Counted from the stretch's first letter, positions 13,201 to 48,129 are shown. The stretch is DNA of 64,000 nt from Halocaridina rubra (GCA_037179515.1 JAXCGZ010016986.1:1-64000), one strand, 5' to 3'. Notes: generated by a model from the sequence alone, not told the origin. Numbers and translations are program-made.

Positions 13201-16200
13201 GTATAGACTTTTTCATTTTGGGGGTTTTAATAGATAACATTTGCAATCAACATTGTGGTTGCTTATACTAAAAAAGATGTTAATTTTATCAGAGCATGAC
13301 TATAATGGACTAAAACATCAAAATAAGTTAGTCAGCAAACAAAGCCCTACAACAATACCCTATTGGATAATTGCATGAGTTTCACTACGTACTAAAGTTC
13401 ATAATAAAAGTTTATTATAAAACCATATTTGTATTAGGATGTTTCTTCAGAAAAAAATCACACTTATTTTTTTATACATCTGGTGAGAACCAAAAAGAAA
13501 CCACTTACATTGAGATAATAGGATGGAGGATGCTGGAAACCAGCAAACCTGGAGTTGAGGTCATCTATATATTTCTTCGTCAGATGAATGATGTTCTGAA
13601 TATTATGCAACTGGAAAATAGAATAGCAATTGTTAGAATATCCAGAATAAAAAAATCCAATAATGTTAAAGAAATGAGGGTGGTATTACGTCACGAATAC
13701 TCTTGTCTACTACGAGGTAGGACAGTGCCTTCTCACGAAAGACTTTGGTTTTGGCAGGTGTGATCAGTCTTACGTCACAGACTTCCTTTTCTACTAAGGG
13801 CTAGGGTTGTGCCTTCTTGCGAAGGACTTTCATATTGGCAGGTATAATGGTTACCCAGAATGAAATTCCTTTCTAACCTCCGACAGTGGCAAGTCGCAAA
13901 CCCTATACCTGACAACTCAAAGTCACGAACGCTACCAATTTGCCTGTTTTTTTTTTAAAGAAAAGACACGCAAATATTGACAATTGGATCTGTTGCTGCA
14001 TGGAGGTGAAAATTACATTTTCCCTATGGTTTTTTATGTTTTTTGAACGAATGTGACTTTGAAAAACATCGGAAGATGAGTGCTAACCTATACTTAAGAA
14101 ACCTAATCTAACTAGAAAACAGTGATTTACAACAGTTCTCAAGGTTACATTCATAAATACATCAAAAATCATAGAAATATGTCGTTCAATACTATAAATA
14201 CATAAAAAATCATAGAATAATGTCGTAAAATACTGTCTTTTTAGGTTAACCTAGGTTAGGTTACATTACATAAGACTTCTTACATATGCATACTTTTCCA
14301 ATGGATTTCAAGGCTACATTCATTAAAAAATACATAAAAAAAATATTAGGAAAAATATAATTTTCGCTTCCAAATTGCGATGGTTTCAATTGTAAAACTT
14401 GCAAAAAAATAAATAAATAAATGAATAAAAGTATGGGAGTACATATAAACAATAAGATTGCATATCTTCTAATAATATGATGATGTTTATTCGCAGAGCA
14501 ATGATAGTATATACCCTGCGGGATCCTGTAAAGAAGTGTAACTCTAGCTTGCCCTTGGGCTATTCATAGTTACAAGGTAAGTCACCTAACCTAACAACTG
14601 ATGGGGTTATATAACTTTACATGGAGTTAAGGGAGGTTACTCATCTTAAGAAGATTCAACCTACTGAATTTAAAGGGGTTTTTTTCCCTTATGAGTAAGA
14701 CAATAGGATAGGCAAAGAAAATTACCCTCATCAGGCCAGAGCACCAAGAAAACAGTGAGAAGAAAAAGTAGCTGCTTAAAAAAAAATCATATGATCTTGA
14801 AAGTAAAAATATTAAAGATTATTATAAACTATAAGTGAAGAGAATAATTATAGTTATTCTACAATATATGGAAAAAACAAGAAGCAAAGAAGAATAAGCC
14901 CGCCAGAGCAGGGGCGGCACCCCTGATAGGAGGGCCAAAACCACTACAGTAAGACAGTAAGTAAGGACAAGGCAGAACTAAAAGAATGATAGACAATAAG
15001 AACAAGATAGGCTGTAAGAATAGTCGAATTAATATTGTATTAGGATACAAGGCTGTACTAGCTCAGTGGTGGAGTGCGAGAGCCAGGAAGCGGCTGACAC
15101 ATGATCATCCCATTGTGAGGCGTTAGGGAGAGTATCCTGCTTTAAACCCACAAATCCACCATGTCTCTGTTCACCCCTAATTGAAAAGGGACTAACTGTG
15201 ACATATAAAACAGTGCATTCTAGTAATTAAGAGAGCAAATAAAAGACATGATCTGGTGTGAAAAAAGATATAAAACATAGCACTTTAGTGACAAAGATTA
15301 GGTTAGGTGATAAAAAATTACAACAAAATATTTATAGAGACAGATCAATCAATATTATTATAATAAAATGAAGACATGAGAAAAAATTTTAATCTCTATT
15401 AACACTGATAAAAAAGAATTATCAGTAGAAAATGAGATGTTCTGTGTTCAATGGATCCAACTGTATAGAGAATTAGTTGTTGTAAATAGTCAGTATTAGA
15501 TCACAACCACTGGTGCTGGTTCGGCCTGTTGTCTCACTCTATTGTATAAAGGTTTTGATCGTTAATAAACTCATCGAAAAGTTGTTATCTCTCCCCTACC
15601 TAAACCTGAACTTAAATAAGTAAAACCATAACATCACAGGGATGTGATAGGATTAGATACACAAGATAATGAAACTAATCACATTAGTTACAGCATAAGT
15701 AACGGTAACAAAACACAACTTTCCTACATGCCCATGAAGTGAGAAGAGTAAAATAATTACAAAATATCAAAAAACATAAAAAGGTTAAATATTTTTTTTA
15801 GACTCAATCACCCTAAAGAAAATTTTGAATTAAACATCTCTGGAGAAATATACAATCTGCAATGTCCTGGGCTATAGGCAAGTTTCCTATTTTCTGTCTG
15901 CACTCTGGCTCATCTCGGGCACCCTAGAATGACCCAGAAGCAGGTCTTATTTGTAGACCAGAAACAATTCTTATTATTTTCCCTTTGGCACTCTGGTTGA
16001 GCTCTGGCTCCCTACGATGGGATCTGTTCGTAAGGGCTATGGTAGATAACTGCCTACTGGTAAAGTACCTCACGCTTCCCAGTGGCAACCACGAATAATG
16101 AAGGGAGTTCACATGACTAATACGCAAATCTTCTCAAACATTTTAATTCATTTATTCATTTACTGCTTCGATTAATCCTCCATATTTATGCAAAACACAT

Positions 16201-17058
16201 ACCCAAAACCTCAAGGAAACCAACACTGCCCAATCCTAGCCATACCTAATTACAGTGCAATAATACCATGCTCTTAACTACTTGAAAAATTGGAACACCT
16301 ACAGTTTAGCGGGGCATACCAATAATCAAAACCTACTAATAGATGGCGATAGGCTCTAACTAGAGAACTGGTGGATGAACACACAACAAAAATAGGTGAC
16401 AATAGGCATACGAAACAATTTTTTACTATCCTAACTAAAAATACTTTCCTAACCTCTTAGCCAGGGGGGCTTCGACCCCCTGGGAACCCCCATCTTACTA
16501 TCCTAACTAAAAATACTTACCTAACCTTCAGTCGAACTACTTACCTGAGTGGAGGGATGAGGTCGTTGAGCGGCATGGCCCGCTAAACTGTAAACTACCC
16601 GAAAAATTATATGCAAATACAACAGCAGCGATCCCCCAGACCTGGGGTGGCCGAGTCAAAGCACACATTCACCGAGCAAAAATAATGCAGATACAAAACA
16701 AAATCACATACATATAGAAACATCTTATTTAATCAAATAAGACCCTGAACAATGCCTTTGCCACGCACTAAGTACACAAATATAATACCGATCGAAATAA
16801 AACAGGAAAATTATAACAACAATATCTGTTAACTCTCAAATGTCAACAAAGCTCACTAACAGTAACACCCGACCCAAAACAAACACCAATTTTTCCTACT
16901 TCCGGCCTTTTTTCGCCGTCATATTCACTTTGCACATGAAGCAGACATACCTCTTCCGCCAGGGAAGGTTTGGAATCATTTTCCTCACTTTCCTCAGGTG
17001 TCTGGACAGGTGAAGGTGAGCTCGTCTCTATTTCCCTCACATCCCCAACGCCCGCCAT
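7687..17058 (-). CDS. Raf: Raf serine/threonine kinase, N-terminal seven coding exons (partial gene)
   Basis: Raf links GTP-loaded Ras at the membrane to MEK/ERK signalling. Joined exons: 16951-17058, 13509-13610, 11780-11975, 10820-11025, 9625-9729, 8637-8803, 7687-8021, giving 406 residues and one extra base in continuous phase. Visible domains: a BRAF-type N-terminal helical region (about 37-90), Ras-binding domain (about 155-230, with [10 protein letters not shown] and an arginine at 188 where BRAF has a key Ras contact), a C1 zinc finger (237-282, all eight ligands present), and the RSSSAP 14-3-3 site near residue 370. The N-terminal extension makes it BRAF-like, as in other invertebrate Raf. 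No kinase-domain exon is visible between 1 and 7686, so the catalytic half is presumably beyond the left edge. The next gene, cyclin L, ends about 4.6 kb upstream on the same strand. Confidence 0.93.
8085..8595 (+). mobile_element. SINE family A fragments (three)
   Basis: Tail part 8085-8166, body plus tail 8374-8475 (GGAAAGGCATACAGCCTTAA), and head 8526-8595 (GGTTAGAGTACTCGACTCGG), all in Raf intron 6. Confidence 0.55.
8637..8803 (-). CDS. Raf: Raf coding exon 6 (C1 cysteine-rich domain)
   Basis: 167 bases, phase 0 to 2. It encodes the phorbol-ester-type C1 domain that binds membrane lipid and helps autoinhibition: [20 protein letters not shown] and [11 protein letters not shown]. With the histidine from exon 5, the zinc ligands H237, C250, C253, C263, C266, H271, C274 and C282 show the standard C1 spacing. 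The acceptor is TTTCAG and the donor GTGAGT. Confidence 0.96.
8838..9200 (+). mobile_element. Non-LTR retrotransposon C-terminal fragment
   Basis: A 120-codon open stretch in Raf intron 5, antisense to Raf. It contains [18 protein letters not shown], then [15 protein letters not shown] and GLFSQTAQG. The CxxC with a following C and the LRALW...FL...GL motif resemble the tail of I/R1-group LINE ORF2 proteins. No reverse transcriptase part is present. The same tail motif recurs at 56755-57000 and 22950-23060. Confidence 0.6.
9329..9618 (-). repeat. Four tandem copies of Raf exon 5 end plus its donor
   Basis: Units of about 73 bases start near 9329, 9402, 9476 and 9546. Each contains the last ~45 bases of exon 5 (ending CATAATTTT), a copy of the donor region (GTAAGT intact in some units, altered in others) and a short intron piece. 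The start of each unit resembles the exon start (GTATGTCTT), as if the exon middle had been deleted at its repeated GTCTTGG. The array lies directly downstream of the real donor at 9619-9624. Confidence 0.85.
9625..9729 (-). CDS. Raf: Raf coding exon 5 (end of Ras-binding domain)
   Basis: 105 bases, phase 0 to 0, residues 205-239: [20 protein letters not shown] through [10 protein letters not shown] to SHNF. It matches BRAF WDTDISWLTGEELHVEVLE and the start of the C1 finger (its first histidine). The acceptor is TTTACTCATAG and the donor GTAAGT. The 3' half of this exon and its donor are repeated four times in the following intron. Confidence 0.94.
9819..9930 (-). mobile_element. Repeat family D, 3' part
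   Basis: ATGGCTGCAATCCCCCTTGT and GGGGTGGCCAAGTCAAAG on the plus strand. Raf intron 4, just beyond the exon 5 acceptor. Confidence 0.6.
10176..10252. repeat. (ATT)n microsatellite
   Basis: ATT repeats with a few interruptions in Raf intron 4. Confidence 0.95.
10444..10577. repeat. Tandem repeat, three units
   Basis: The segment TATCACGATTATGTCTT recurs three times at intervals of about 50 bases in the same Raf intron as the exon-derived minisatellite. Confidence 0.6.
10595..10819 (-). repeat. Minisatellite derived from Raf exon 4 end plus donor
   Basis: About seven degenerate units of 27-38 bases. On the minus strand each carries a version of TAATCC(C/T)AAG/GT. The real exon end (ACTAATCCCAAG/GTGGGT) is the first member. 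An intact AAG/GT is kept in units near 10785, 10755, 10633 and 10605. Confidence 0.8.
10820..11025 (-). CDS. Raf: Raf coding exon 4 (first part of Ras-binding domain)
   Basis: 206 bases, phase 1 to 0, residues 136-204. It carries the core of the Ras-binding ubiquitin-like fold: [20 protein letters not shown], then a helix with [10 protein letters not shown], then [10 protein letters not shown]. It ends NPK with donor AAG/GTGGGT. The last ten exon bases and the donor are the seed-like edge of a minisatellite running into the intron (10595-10819). Confidence 0.95.
11066..11266 (-). mobile_element. SINE family B copy, near full length
   Basis: It contains the head (GTGGCCTTATTGGTAGCGTG on the minus strand), a B-box-like AGTTCGAGACC, and the CTGTGACATAAAGCCAGATC end. 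Lies in Raf intron 3, ~40 bases beyond the exon 4 acceptor. Confidence 0.7.
11780..11975 (-). CDS. Raf: Raf coding exon 3
   Basis: 196 bases, phase 0 to 1, residues 71-135. It opens [20 protein letters not shown], which matches the BRAF coiled segment EYTSKLDALQQREQQLL. It then runs into a low-complexity linker rich in serine, proline and acidic residues. The acceptor is TTTGCCAG and the donor GTAAGT. Confidence 0.92.
12054..12965 (+). mobile_element. Tigger/pogo DNA transposon, 3'-truncated copy
   Basis: It begins TA/CAGTGATGACCCCAAC, with a subterminal repeat of ACCCAACACACGAAC. The start codon is at 12245 and opens a CENP-B-type helix-turn-helix ([20 protein letters not shown]). After frameshifts and stops, the sequence continues to the FNCDET region and breaks off near 12965, before the second catalytic Asp. 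Lies in Raf intron 2, antisense to the gene. Confidence 0.85.
13509..13610 (-). CDS. Raf: Raf coding exon 2
   Basis: 102 bases, phase 0 to 0, residues 37-70, beginning [16 protein letters not shown] and ending PPSYYLN. It matches the BRAF segment before the Ras-binding domain (IKQMIKLT... PPSIYLE). The acceptor is TTTTCCAG and the donor GTAAGT. Confidence 0.92.
13684..13955 (-). mobile_element. SINE family B copy with partial duplication
   Basis: Two copies of the TTACGTCAC...CTTCTTGCGAAGGACTTT end module lie head to tail (13688 and 13770). Confidence 0.6.
13990..14395. mobile_element. Long-inverted-end element, copy 1
   Basis: Start side GGAGGTGAAAATTACATTTT; end side AAAATATAATTTTCGCTTCC, the reverse of it. 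The interior has near-repeats of CATAAAAAATCATAGAA. Raf intron 1. Confidence 0.55.
14516..14665. mobile_element. Type H element, diverged
   Basis: GATCCTGTAAAGAAGTGTAA start, ATATAACTTTACATGGAG inside, GGTTACTCATCTTAAG end. Raf intron 1. Confidence 0.45.
14726..15045 (-). repeat. Repeat family G copies
   Basis: Two fragments, one with GAGCACCAAGAAAACAGTG and one with GACAAGGCAGAACTAAAAGA. Raf intron 1. Confidence 0.45.
15053..15215 (+). mobile_element. SINE family A copy
   Basis: Head CTAGCTCAGTGGTGGAGTGC, tail ACTAACTGTGACATATAAAA. Raf intron 1. Confidence 0.6.
16461..16485. repeat. GC hairpin
   Basis: CCAGGGGG(G)CTTCGACCCCCTGG, a near-perfect stem with a short loop, in otherwise AT-rich Raf intron 1. 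Not a terminator in this genomic context. Confidence 0.5.
16620..16690 (-). mobile_element. Repeat family D fragment
   Basis: AGCAGCGATCCCCCAGACCT and GGGGTGGCCGAGTCAAAGC, close to Raf exon 1. Confidence 0.5.
16951..17058 (-). CDS. Raf: Raf coding exon 1 (start codon)
   Basis: It encodes 36 residues starting [12 protein letters not shown] and ending SLAEE, then the donor GTATGT, phase 0. I chose the ATG at 17056-17058 because its context, CCAAGATGGCG, is a strong initiation context. A second in-frame ATG at 17101-17103 would add 15 residues but has a poor context. The peptide is acidic and serine/proline rich, as Raf N-termini often are. Confidence 0.85.
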
Positions 17059-17064
17059 CTTGGC
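17052..17064 (-). promoter_or_regulatory. YY1/Pho-like motif over the Raf start codon
   Basis: GCCAAGATGGCGG on the minus strand matches the AAGATGGCGGC YY1-type motif and overlaps the initiation codon, as seen at many housekeeping genes. Confidence 0.4.
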
Positions 17065-17082
17065 ACCTGTGTTTACATTATG

Positions 17083-17092
17083 TCCCGCCAAA
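17083..17092 (-). promoter_or_regulatory. E2F-like site upstream of the Raf start
   Basis: The minus strand reads TTTGGCGGGA, a full match to the E2F/DP consensus, about 25 bases upstream of the chosen ATG. Function is not shown by sequence alone. Confidence 0.4.
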
Positions 17093-17689
17093 TCTATTAC
17101 CATTATATATAAATATTTATCGATTTTTTATCTGTTCAATACAAATATAATTTAAAATTATTTAAATTATATTTAAATAAATAAAAACTTAATATATTTG
17201 GAATAAAATACTCGATTTAAGTTTCAAGGCATCGCAATTTAATAACGCGAAAATAAAATTTCAGTGAAATTCAGGGGGCTATAGATGTATAGATGTCTGA
17301 AACTCCAGCGTTTTAACTTGACAATTTTATGTGGGCTTCGATTCTATGGAATTCATAAATAATGTAAACGAAAAAATGAAGAGAGGAAGCGAAATTGCAA
17401 TAAGAAAATGATAAATAGATAGGAATGGAATAGATGAATAGATAGTCATGGAGGGATAGAATACCAAAGTGAAATGAGAATAATTTAATGCTTGCTGGTG
17501 TTCAATTCAGGATTAGGAACCCAATGTAATTTTTAGATGCTTAATCTGGGACTGAGCAAAAGCCAGGTAAACCTAACCTAACTTAACCTAATATATATAT
17601 TAGTTTAACTCACCTTTTGACTCAATCCAAGATTAAGCACCTGAAAATTATGTCAAGTGCTTATTTTTGTATTGACGAGGACCAAATGG

Positions 17690-17950
17690 GATTTCTGGCA
17701 CCTGCTAGCTCAGTGAATTGTGATGGGCAGGTGAGAGGGGAGTTGCCATGTGATGAAGTGGTTGGGGTAAACCAGTGTGGAAGGTGGGGGGGGGATACAT
17801 GGCAACCCTTTATTCCTAAGGAGCTAAGAAGAGTGGTTGAGGTATGTGTGGATCGTTGGTAAATAAGCATTTCTTGGCTCGGCCACCCCCCTTACAAGAA
17901 GGAATGAGACCATGTGTGTATGTGTTTTTGGATTGATACCTTAGTGCATG
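17690..17950 (+). mobile_element. Repeat family D, long copy
   Basis: Family D has GCTCAGTGAATTGTGATGGG, GGGAGTTGCCATGTGATGAA, AGGAGCTAAGAAGAGTG and the hallmark CTCGGCCACCCCCCTTACAA. This is among the longest copies; related 5' parts are at 2450-2570 and 20331-20570. Confidence 0.65.
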
Positions 17951-18049
17951 CGAGTGTTATTACTCATTATTTGAGGAACCTATCTTTCAAGTTTGTATCA
18001 GCTAATTAAATTTCTTCTGGAGAAAATAATTACTTTCGTAGACACTAAA

Positions 18050-18186
<137 letters not shown>

Positions 18187-18214
18187 CAGGCCGGGGCAGC
18201 CCGATGTTAAGTTT

Positions 18215-18460
18215 TCCTTCATTTATTGTTCTTTTCCTATGCCTCCATCTACTATTTCTTTACATCTGACAAGACACAAGTCTCTCCATCCTTGTTTCGT
18301 TTTGCTCTCCTTCTCATAATTATGATTGGTTTTCATTATTTTCACTACTCTTGAAGCCTGTCTTTTTATTGTTTATAATTCTTTTATTTCTGCCTTGTCC
18401 TTGAACTGCTACTTTTTTTAGATGTTTTCTTGGTACACCGTCTCGGTGTCACACACTAAA
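18215..18460 (+). repeat. Repeat family G copy
   Basis: TATTTCTGCCTTGTCCTTGA and TTTCTTGGTACACCGTCTCG. It follows a (TC)n(TA)n tract. Confidence 0.5.
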
Positions 18461-19436
18461 AAGAAATATGCATAATTTAATGCTTCAACTGTATATAAAA
18501 CGAAAAATTTATTTCTTAGGTAAAAAATATTTTAATAATCACAAATTGGTATATAAAAAAATATTACCCGTTTTTACCTGCTCTCTGGCTGTGACTCCCC
18601 AACTGGATTGCCGGGTTTGTCCTCTTTTTTTCCTATAAATGACCTTTAGAGTGACAAACTTGAGCAACTTAGGGTAAATATACAGTTAGGGCAGACTCAC
18701 TATAGAAAAGGACATTTAAGGAAAAAAGGACAAAAATGTCCTTTAGCGATGCATCATTTTATTATGCTCAAACTTAGAAGACACAGGGTTAATAAACCTT
18801 TAGAATTAGGGTTGCCAGACAGACATTTGAACATAAAAAAGAAACCCATTTACTGGAAAGGATATATCTGGAAGGCCTCTCCCCCACCCCGTGAAAATTG
18901 TGCAACAGCACTAGCGATTTACATGAAAATTCTGAGGAAAATATGCAATTCTTGCCAATATATACTTGCCCTTATACAGTACTATAAATTGGAGGATATC
19001 AGGAGAGTTGCCCATTGCCCTCTGCACTATTGTTCCTGGACTGTTGCCCTATAGATCAATTGCCCCATTGAGTCTTAAAATAGAACTTCAAATAATAAGA
19101 TTTAAGTTAGGTTTGGTTAGGTGAGAGCTTGTATTAGAGGAACTATTTAAAAAATTTAAATTGGAAGAAAATCATATCTGGAGGCCAAATTGAAGATGAG
19201 ACTATTTTTGTGAGCAAATAATGTCAAAGTTCATATCACAGCCATAAAGACTTCTGAATTGCTTCATATGTTCATACACTTCGCCAGACTCATTATGCAA
19301 GAGTATAAGTGCTTTTATATAGATTATCAGAAAAAAGCAAGGATTGTTCTTAATCTAATGAACAACTGACAAACAAAACTGTTCAATAGTTCAACCAAAA
19401 AAGCAAAATTTTATCATTGTTGAACTTTGACTTGAC

Positions 19437-19580
19437 TGGAGACAACAGAAACGCAGTGGTTAGAGCACTCAAACCTGGAATTAATGCTTGCGAGCGTTAA
19501 GCCTTAATTTCCCAGCTCCAGACTTTGACCACCTAATGAAGATTAATACACAAAGCAACAAGTAATTTCATATAAACAAC
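19437..19580 (+). mobile_element. SINE family A copy
   Basis: Head ACGCAGTGGTTAGAGCACTC, then the CCTTAATTTCCCAGCTCC body. Raf-cyclin L intergenic region. Confidence 0.6.
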
Positions 19581-20004
19581 AGCAAACTCAAACCGAGAAA
19601 GGGAGACATTAAATGTAAAGCTTGTAGCTAACGAAACTTAACCTTCAGTGGATTCCATGCATTATCAACTTCCATAAGCATCCAGTCTTTCACGAATTCT
19701 CTCAGTTTCAAGGGAATGCATTAATATTCACATTTTATGGGAAAGTAACCTCAAAGATATTTTTCATCGTGATTGGGGCCAACATTCACTTCCAAAATGC
19801 CAAATTTACTTACATAATATTTTTAGTTATGGCAGTTATATACTGGTAATAATTTACCTTATTAAAACATTACTAGCTTACAACGGCTGTTGCTAAAATT
19901 ATTATTGGACTATATCTGCATAAGTACATTGGACATTTTAGAAGCGAATATTTGGCCGGAATCAAGAAGAAAAACATCTTTTGTGGTCCAGAGTATAAAT
20001 AAGA

Positions 20005-20165
20005 TTGCCCTGACCCCCCATGGCCAGGTTGGTTGCATGCACGACTTTGATTCGTCAGGTCGAAACTCGCCACGGTCTGAGGTTAGAAAGGGCATTCACT
20101 CAGGGTAAATCAATACTGCCTAATCCTTAATAGAAAAGTGAGTCCGTGACGTAACACCGAACCAT
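20005..20165 (+). mobile_element. SINE family B copy
   Basis: Head CATGGCCAGGTTGGTTGCAT, then ACGGTCTGAGGTTAGAAAGG, ending GTGAGTCCGTGACGTAACAC. Near the cyclin L 3' end. Confidence 0.65.
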
Positions 20166-20234
20166 GATGTAATCCCTGATATGTTTCTTTTATCAATCTA
20201 ACAGTTAATAGTCATACTCCCTAGAGATCCCCTT

Positions 20235-20330
20235 CTAAAGAAATTTGCAAAAGGTTCCAACAGAAAACACGGACAGGTGAATCTAAAGAAATTTGCAAAA
20301 GGTTCCAACAGAAAACACGGACAGGTGAAT
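20235..20330. repeat. Exact 48-base tandem duplication
   Basis: The unit starting CTAAAGAAATTTGCAAAAGG and ending ACACGGACAGGTGAAT is present twice with no difference, so it is recent. Between Raf and cyclin L. Confidence 0.9.
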
Positions 20331-20570
20331 TGCCAAGAGATGAATCAGTGGGTATAAACCAGCTGCGGCTGTCGGACCTCAGATAGATCTTTGCCCAAAT
20401 TATGTGGATTACCCAGGCAAGTTGGTGGGGGGATGGAGCTGCCCATTACCCCCAAGGAGCTAAGAAGTGTATTTGCTTCAGGTGAAAGCACACTTTGACT
20501 TAGCCACCCTCTTTACAAGGGAAACAGCAGCTACTGCATAGGTACATATGTGATCAAGAGGCATAAAAAT
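20331..20570 (+). mobile_element. Repeat family D copy
   Basis: AACCAGCTGCGGCTGTCGGA through TTAGCCACCCTCTTTACAAG. It follows an exact 48-base duplication. Confidence 0.6.
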
Positions 20571-21654
20571 ACAACGTATTTAATAAAAATAGAGTACTTT
20601 TTTTTACTAAATATAAAATGTAAATATACATGTCTTCTGAAGGAAAAAAAAGTTACAATTAACCTTGGTTTGTGGCTATTTACATGATCACAGTTTTGAC
20701 AACCAAGTAAATAAAATATAGAAAAAATAAGAAACTGATATATTCAAACAATTTGGTATCAAGTCATAATATACCAATACGCTCTGATCTACACTAGACA
20801 CAAACACAGTCTTAAATGCACTGTTCTGCAGGTCTCACAGGAACGAGTATACATTGTCAAGAAGTCCAAAATATTGGTATGAATATTCGCTATCATCCAA
20901 AGACCAAACATGCCCAAATTCTCGTGCCATGCAAGGGTGGCTTAGGGAAAAATGATGACCTCATACTAATGCAAATTAATTAACCATTTTGATCACAAGT
21001 ACACATCTTGACCTGATAATTTCCACACAAAACTTACAATAGCATAGTGATTTAATTAAACTGTTAGAATTAACGTTCAACACTACAAGACATGTGAAAT
21101 ATACCGACAACAGTATGACTTATGGTGATATTTCTCATAATAAATAAAACATTTCAGACCAGCTAGACAAAAAACTATAAATAAAAATGAATTATTCGCA
21201 GTAAACAGCATTTGCTTTAGTGGGTTGATGTAAAAAAAAAAAGTATCAAAATTAAGTATGATCTTAAGGTCATTATAAATACGCATCAAATAAAAGACAA
21301 ATGCAAGCTTGTCATACGTACAAGCACATTTTCTTTCAAATGACGTGTAATGATATGGTATGACAGTGAACAAATTTCACACATACATACAGAATGGCAT
21401 TGAACAAAGATGAATGGTATATATATCCAATAATACAATACATTTAAGAGATCACTTTGTTGATACACACCAAATCGTATTAAAATACTGTTGGTAATAG
21501 ACAAGTGATATGAATACAATTATTTCAAAAATGATTTGCACTTCTAGTTACCAAAATGACATCGGACATTTGCGTCTAACATTCCATTCAAGTTTTAAGC
21601 CTAAATGATTATTAAACAAAAAATTTCTAGAACCTAAATAAATGGATAAATAAT

Positions 21655-46200
<24,546 letters not shown>

Positions 46201-46777
46201 CTTGGATGGGTGAGTATAGATGACTGAATCATTCCTTCAACGTACGGGTCTAAAGAGGTTCGAGAGACTAAAAGGAGAATAGCATCGAATAAAAGCATTT
46301 AAATACCTTGTTTAGTAAGATTATAGAGACTTTGATTCTTTGAAAATCTGCACTTTTTAACATTTACTACCTTTATGACTATATTTCCGGGAATTACGCT
46401 AAGTAGAATATATATTTATATTTAATCTTCTTGGTTATTATTTGTACTCCATGAGATACCTGTAAAAAGAAAATGGGGAAATTCCTCGATACCATAATTT
46501 GAATCATGAAAAACGGCGAAGATCAAATTATAGATATTTGGAAATTACGAACCTTATGCAAGGCAAAACGTTTGGTCCACGTTATATAAATTGTAATAAA
46601 ATTGAGCCATTCAGTATATTTTTGGTAAAGTCTTTTTAACCTTAAAAATTTCTCCACTAAATATATCGGACTTATATTATCAAAATAATATGACGTTCAG
46701 TATTAAGGAAAAATTATCTAAATTAAAAAATGCAAATACGGAATTTCCGTTTAAGAGAAATTAGCTTGATACTACTA
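46201..46777. other. Upstream flank of cyclin L
   Basis: AT-rich sequence where the cyclin L promoter and 5' UTR must lie. I see no TATA box in a convincing position and no second gene facing the other way. Confidence 0.4.
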
Positions 46778-46901
46778 CTACTACTACCACCACTACTACT
46801 ACTACTACTAATAATAATAATAATAATCATAATAATGAGCTTACGCTATTTATATTGATGGTACATTATTACATGACGCAATGGCAGTGACTCAGTCCAT
46901 A

Positions 46902-46903
46902 GC

Positions 46904-46978
<75 letters not shown>
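46902..46978. repeat. (TC)n(TA)n microsatellite, left of the tRNA-like array
   Basis: TC then TA repeats end exactly where the tRNA-like foldback begins. An (ACT)n/(AAT)n run lies at 46778-46830. Confidence 0.95.
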
Positions 46979-46980
<2 letters not shown>

Positions 46981-47857
46981 CACATTACATATGTGAAAAC
47001 ATGAATCATTTTTTTACCCCGACCGGGACTCGAACCTAGGACTTATGATTACTAAGTCAAGGCGCTACCACTACACCACAGAAGGTTAAAAGGAACCCAA
47101 CCTTATAGCTTATATCTGCTATACTTAGGAATGAACGCATTCTAACTGAATGCCACTATGTTCATATTACAGATTCCCCAACCTCACTCGTGGCTTCATT
47201 TTAGCATTTAATTCAATTCCCAATCTCATTCGGGCCATGAAATTAGCGCCTTGACTTAGTAATCATAAGTCCTAGGTTCGAGTCCCGGTCGGGGTAAAAA
47301 AATGATTCATGTTTTCACATATGTAATGTGCTTATTTGATAATTTCATGGCCCGAATGAGATTGGGAATTGAATTAAATGCTAAAATGAAGCCACGAGTG
47401 AGGTTGGGGAATCTGTAATATGAACATAGTGGCATTCAGTTAGAATGCGTTCATTCCTAAGTATAGCAGATATAAGCTATAAGGTTGGGTTCCTTTTAAC
47501 CTTCTGTGGTGTAGTGGTAGCGCCTTGACTTAGTAATCATAAGTCCTAGGTTCGAGTCCCGGTCGGGGTAAAAAAATGATTCATGTTTTCACATATGTAA
47601 TGTGCTTATTTGATAATTTCATGGCCCGAATGAGATTGGGAATTGAATTAAATGCTAAAATGAAGCCACGAGTGAGGTTGGGGAATCTGTAATATGAACA
47701 TAGTGGCATTCAGTTAGAATGCGTTCATTCCTAAGTATAGCAGATATAAGCTATAAGGTTGGGTTCCTTTTAACCTTCTGTGGTGTAGTGGTAGCGCCTT
47801 GACTTAGTAATCATAAGTCCTAGGTTCGAGTCCCGGTCGGGGTAAAAAAAAAAATGA

Positions 47858-47860
<3 letters not shown>
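46979..47860 (+). repeat. tRNA-like tandem and foldback array
   Basis: Forward units recur with a 274-base period (CGCCTTGACT at 47247, 47521, 47795). A reverse unit at 46979-47241 pairs with about 47340-47604, giving arms near 263 bases around a loop of about 98. Two forward units and the reverse one keep both pol III boxes: TGGTGTAGTGG (for example 47507-47517) and GGTTCGAGTCC (47549-47559). The anticodon arm GACTTA...TAAGTC folds, but the acceptor stem does not pair well. The array is flanked on both sides by (TA)n. Confidence 0.85.

Positions 47861-47862
<2 letters not shown>

Positions 47863-47933
<71 letters not shown>
47863..47933. repeat. (TA)n microsatellite, right of the tRNA-like array
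   Basis: The last unit breaks off after ATGATTCAT and passes straight into TA repeats. Confidence 0.95.
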
Positions 47934-47936
<3 letters not shown>

Positions 47937-48129
47937 TCTAACGGCCGTTTGCTAGTGTAAAACATTATTCAGAGAGTATTGTCATCCCTCCAATCCCCTA
48001 TCCCTTTAAGTCACCTCCTACAATGCACACAAGGTGTTCACGGTCAGAATATGTTTTAACCCATGGAGTGAGCAAGAAACAAATACAATCACAATAAATG
48101 AGCTTGTTCGGTGTAATTATCAAAATAGC

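Noticed and set aside
16461..16485. Bacterial-type terminator hairpin
   Set aside because: Single GC hairpin in an animal intron with no nearby bacterial gene or T-run.
17059..17103. Upstream ATG of Raf (15 residues longer)
   Set aside because: Poor start context compared with the CCAAGATGG start at 17058, and the extra residues resemble no Raf that I know.
47500..47570. Functional tRNA gene
   Set aside because: A and B boxes and an anticodon arm are present, but the acceptor stem pairs poorly and the unit is repeated inside a foldback, so I treat it as a tRNA-derived repeat.
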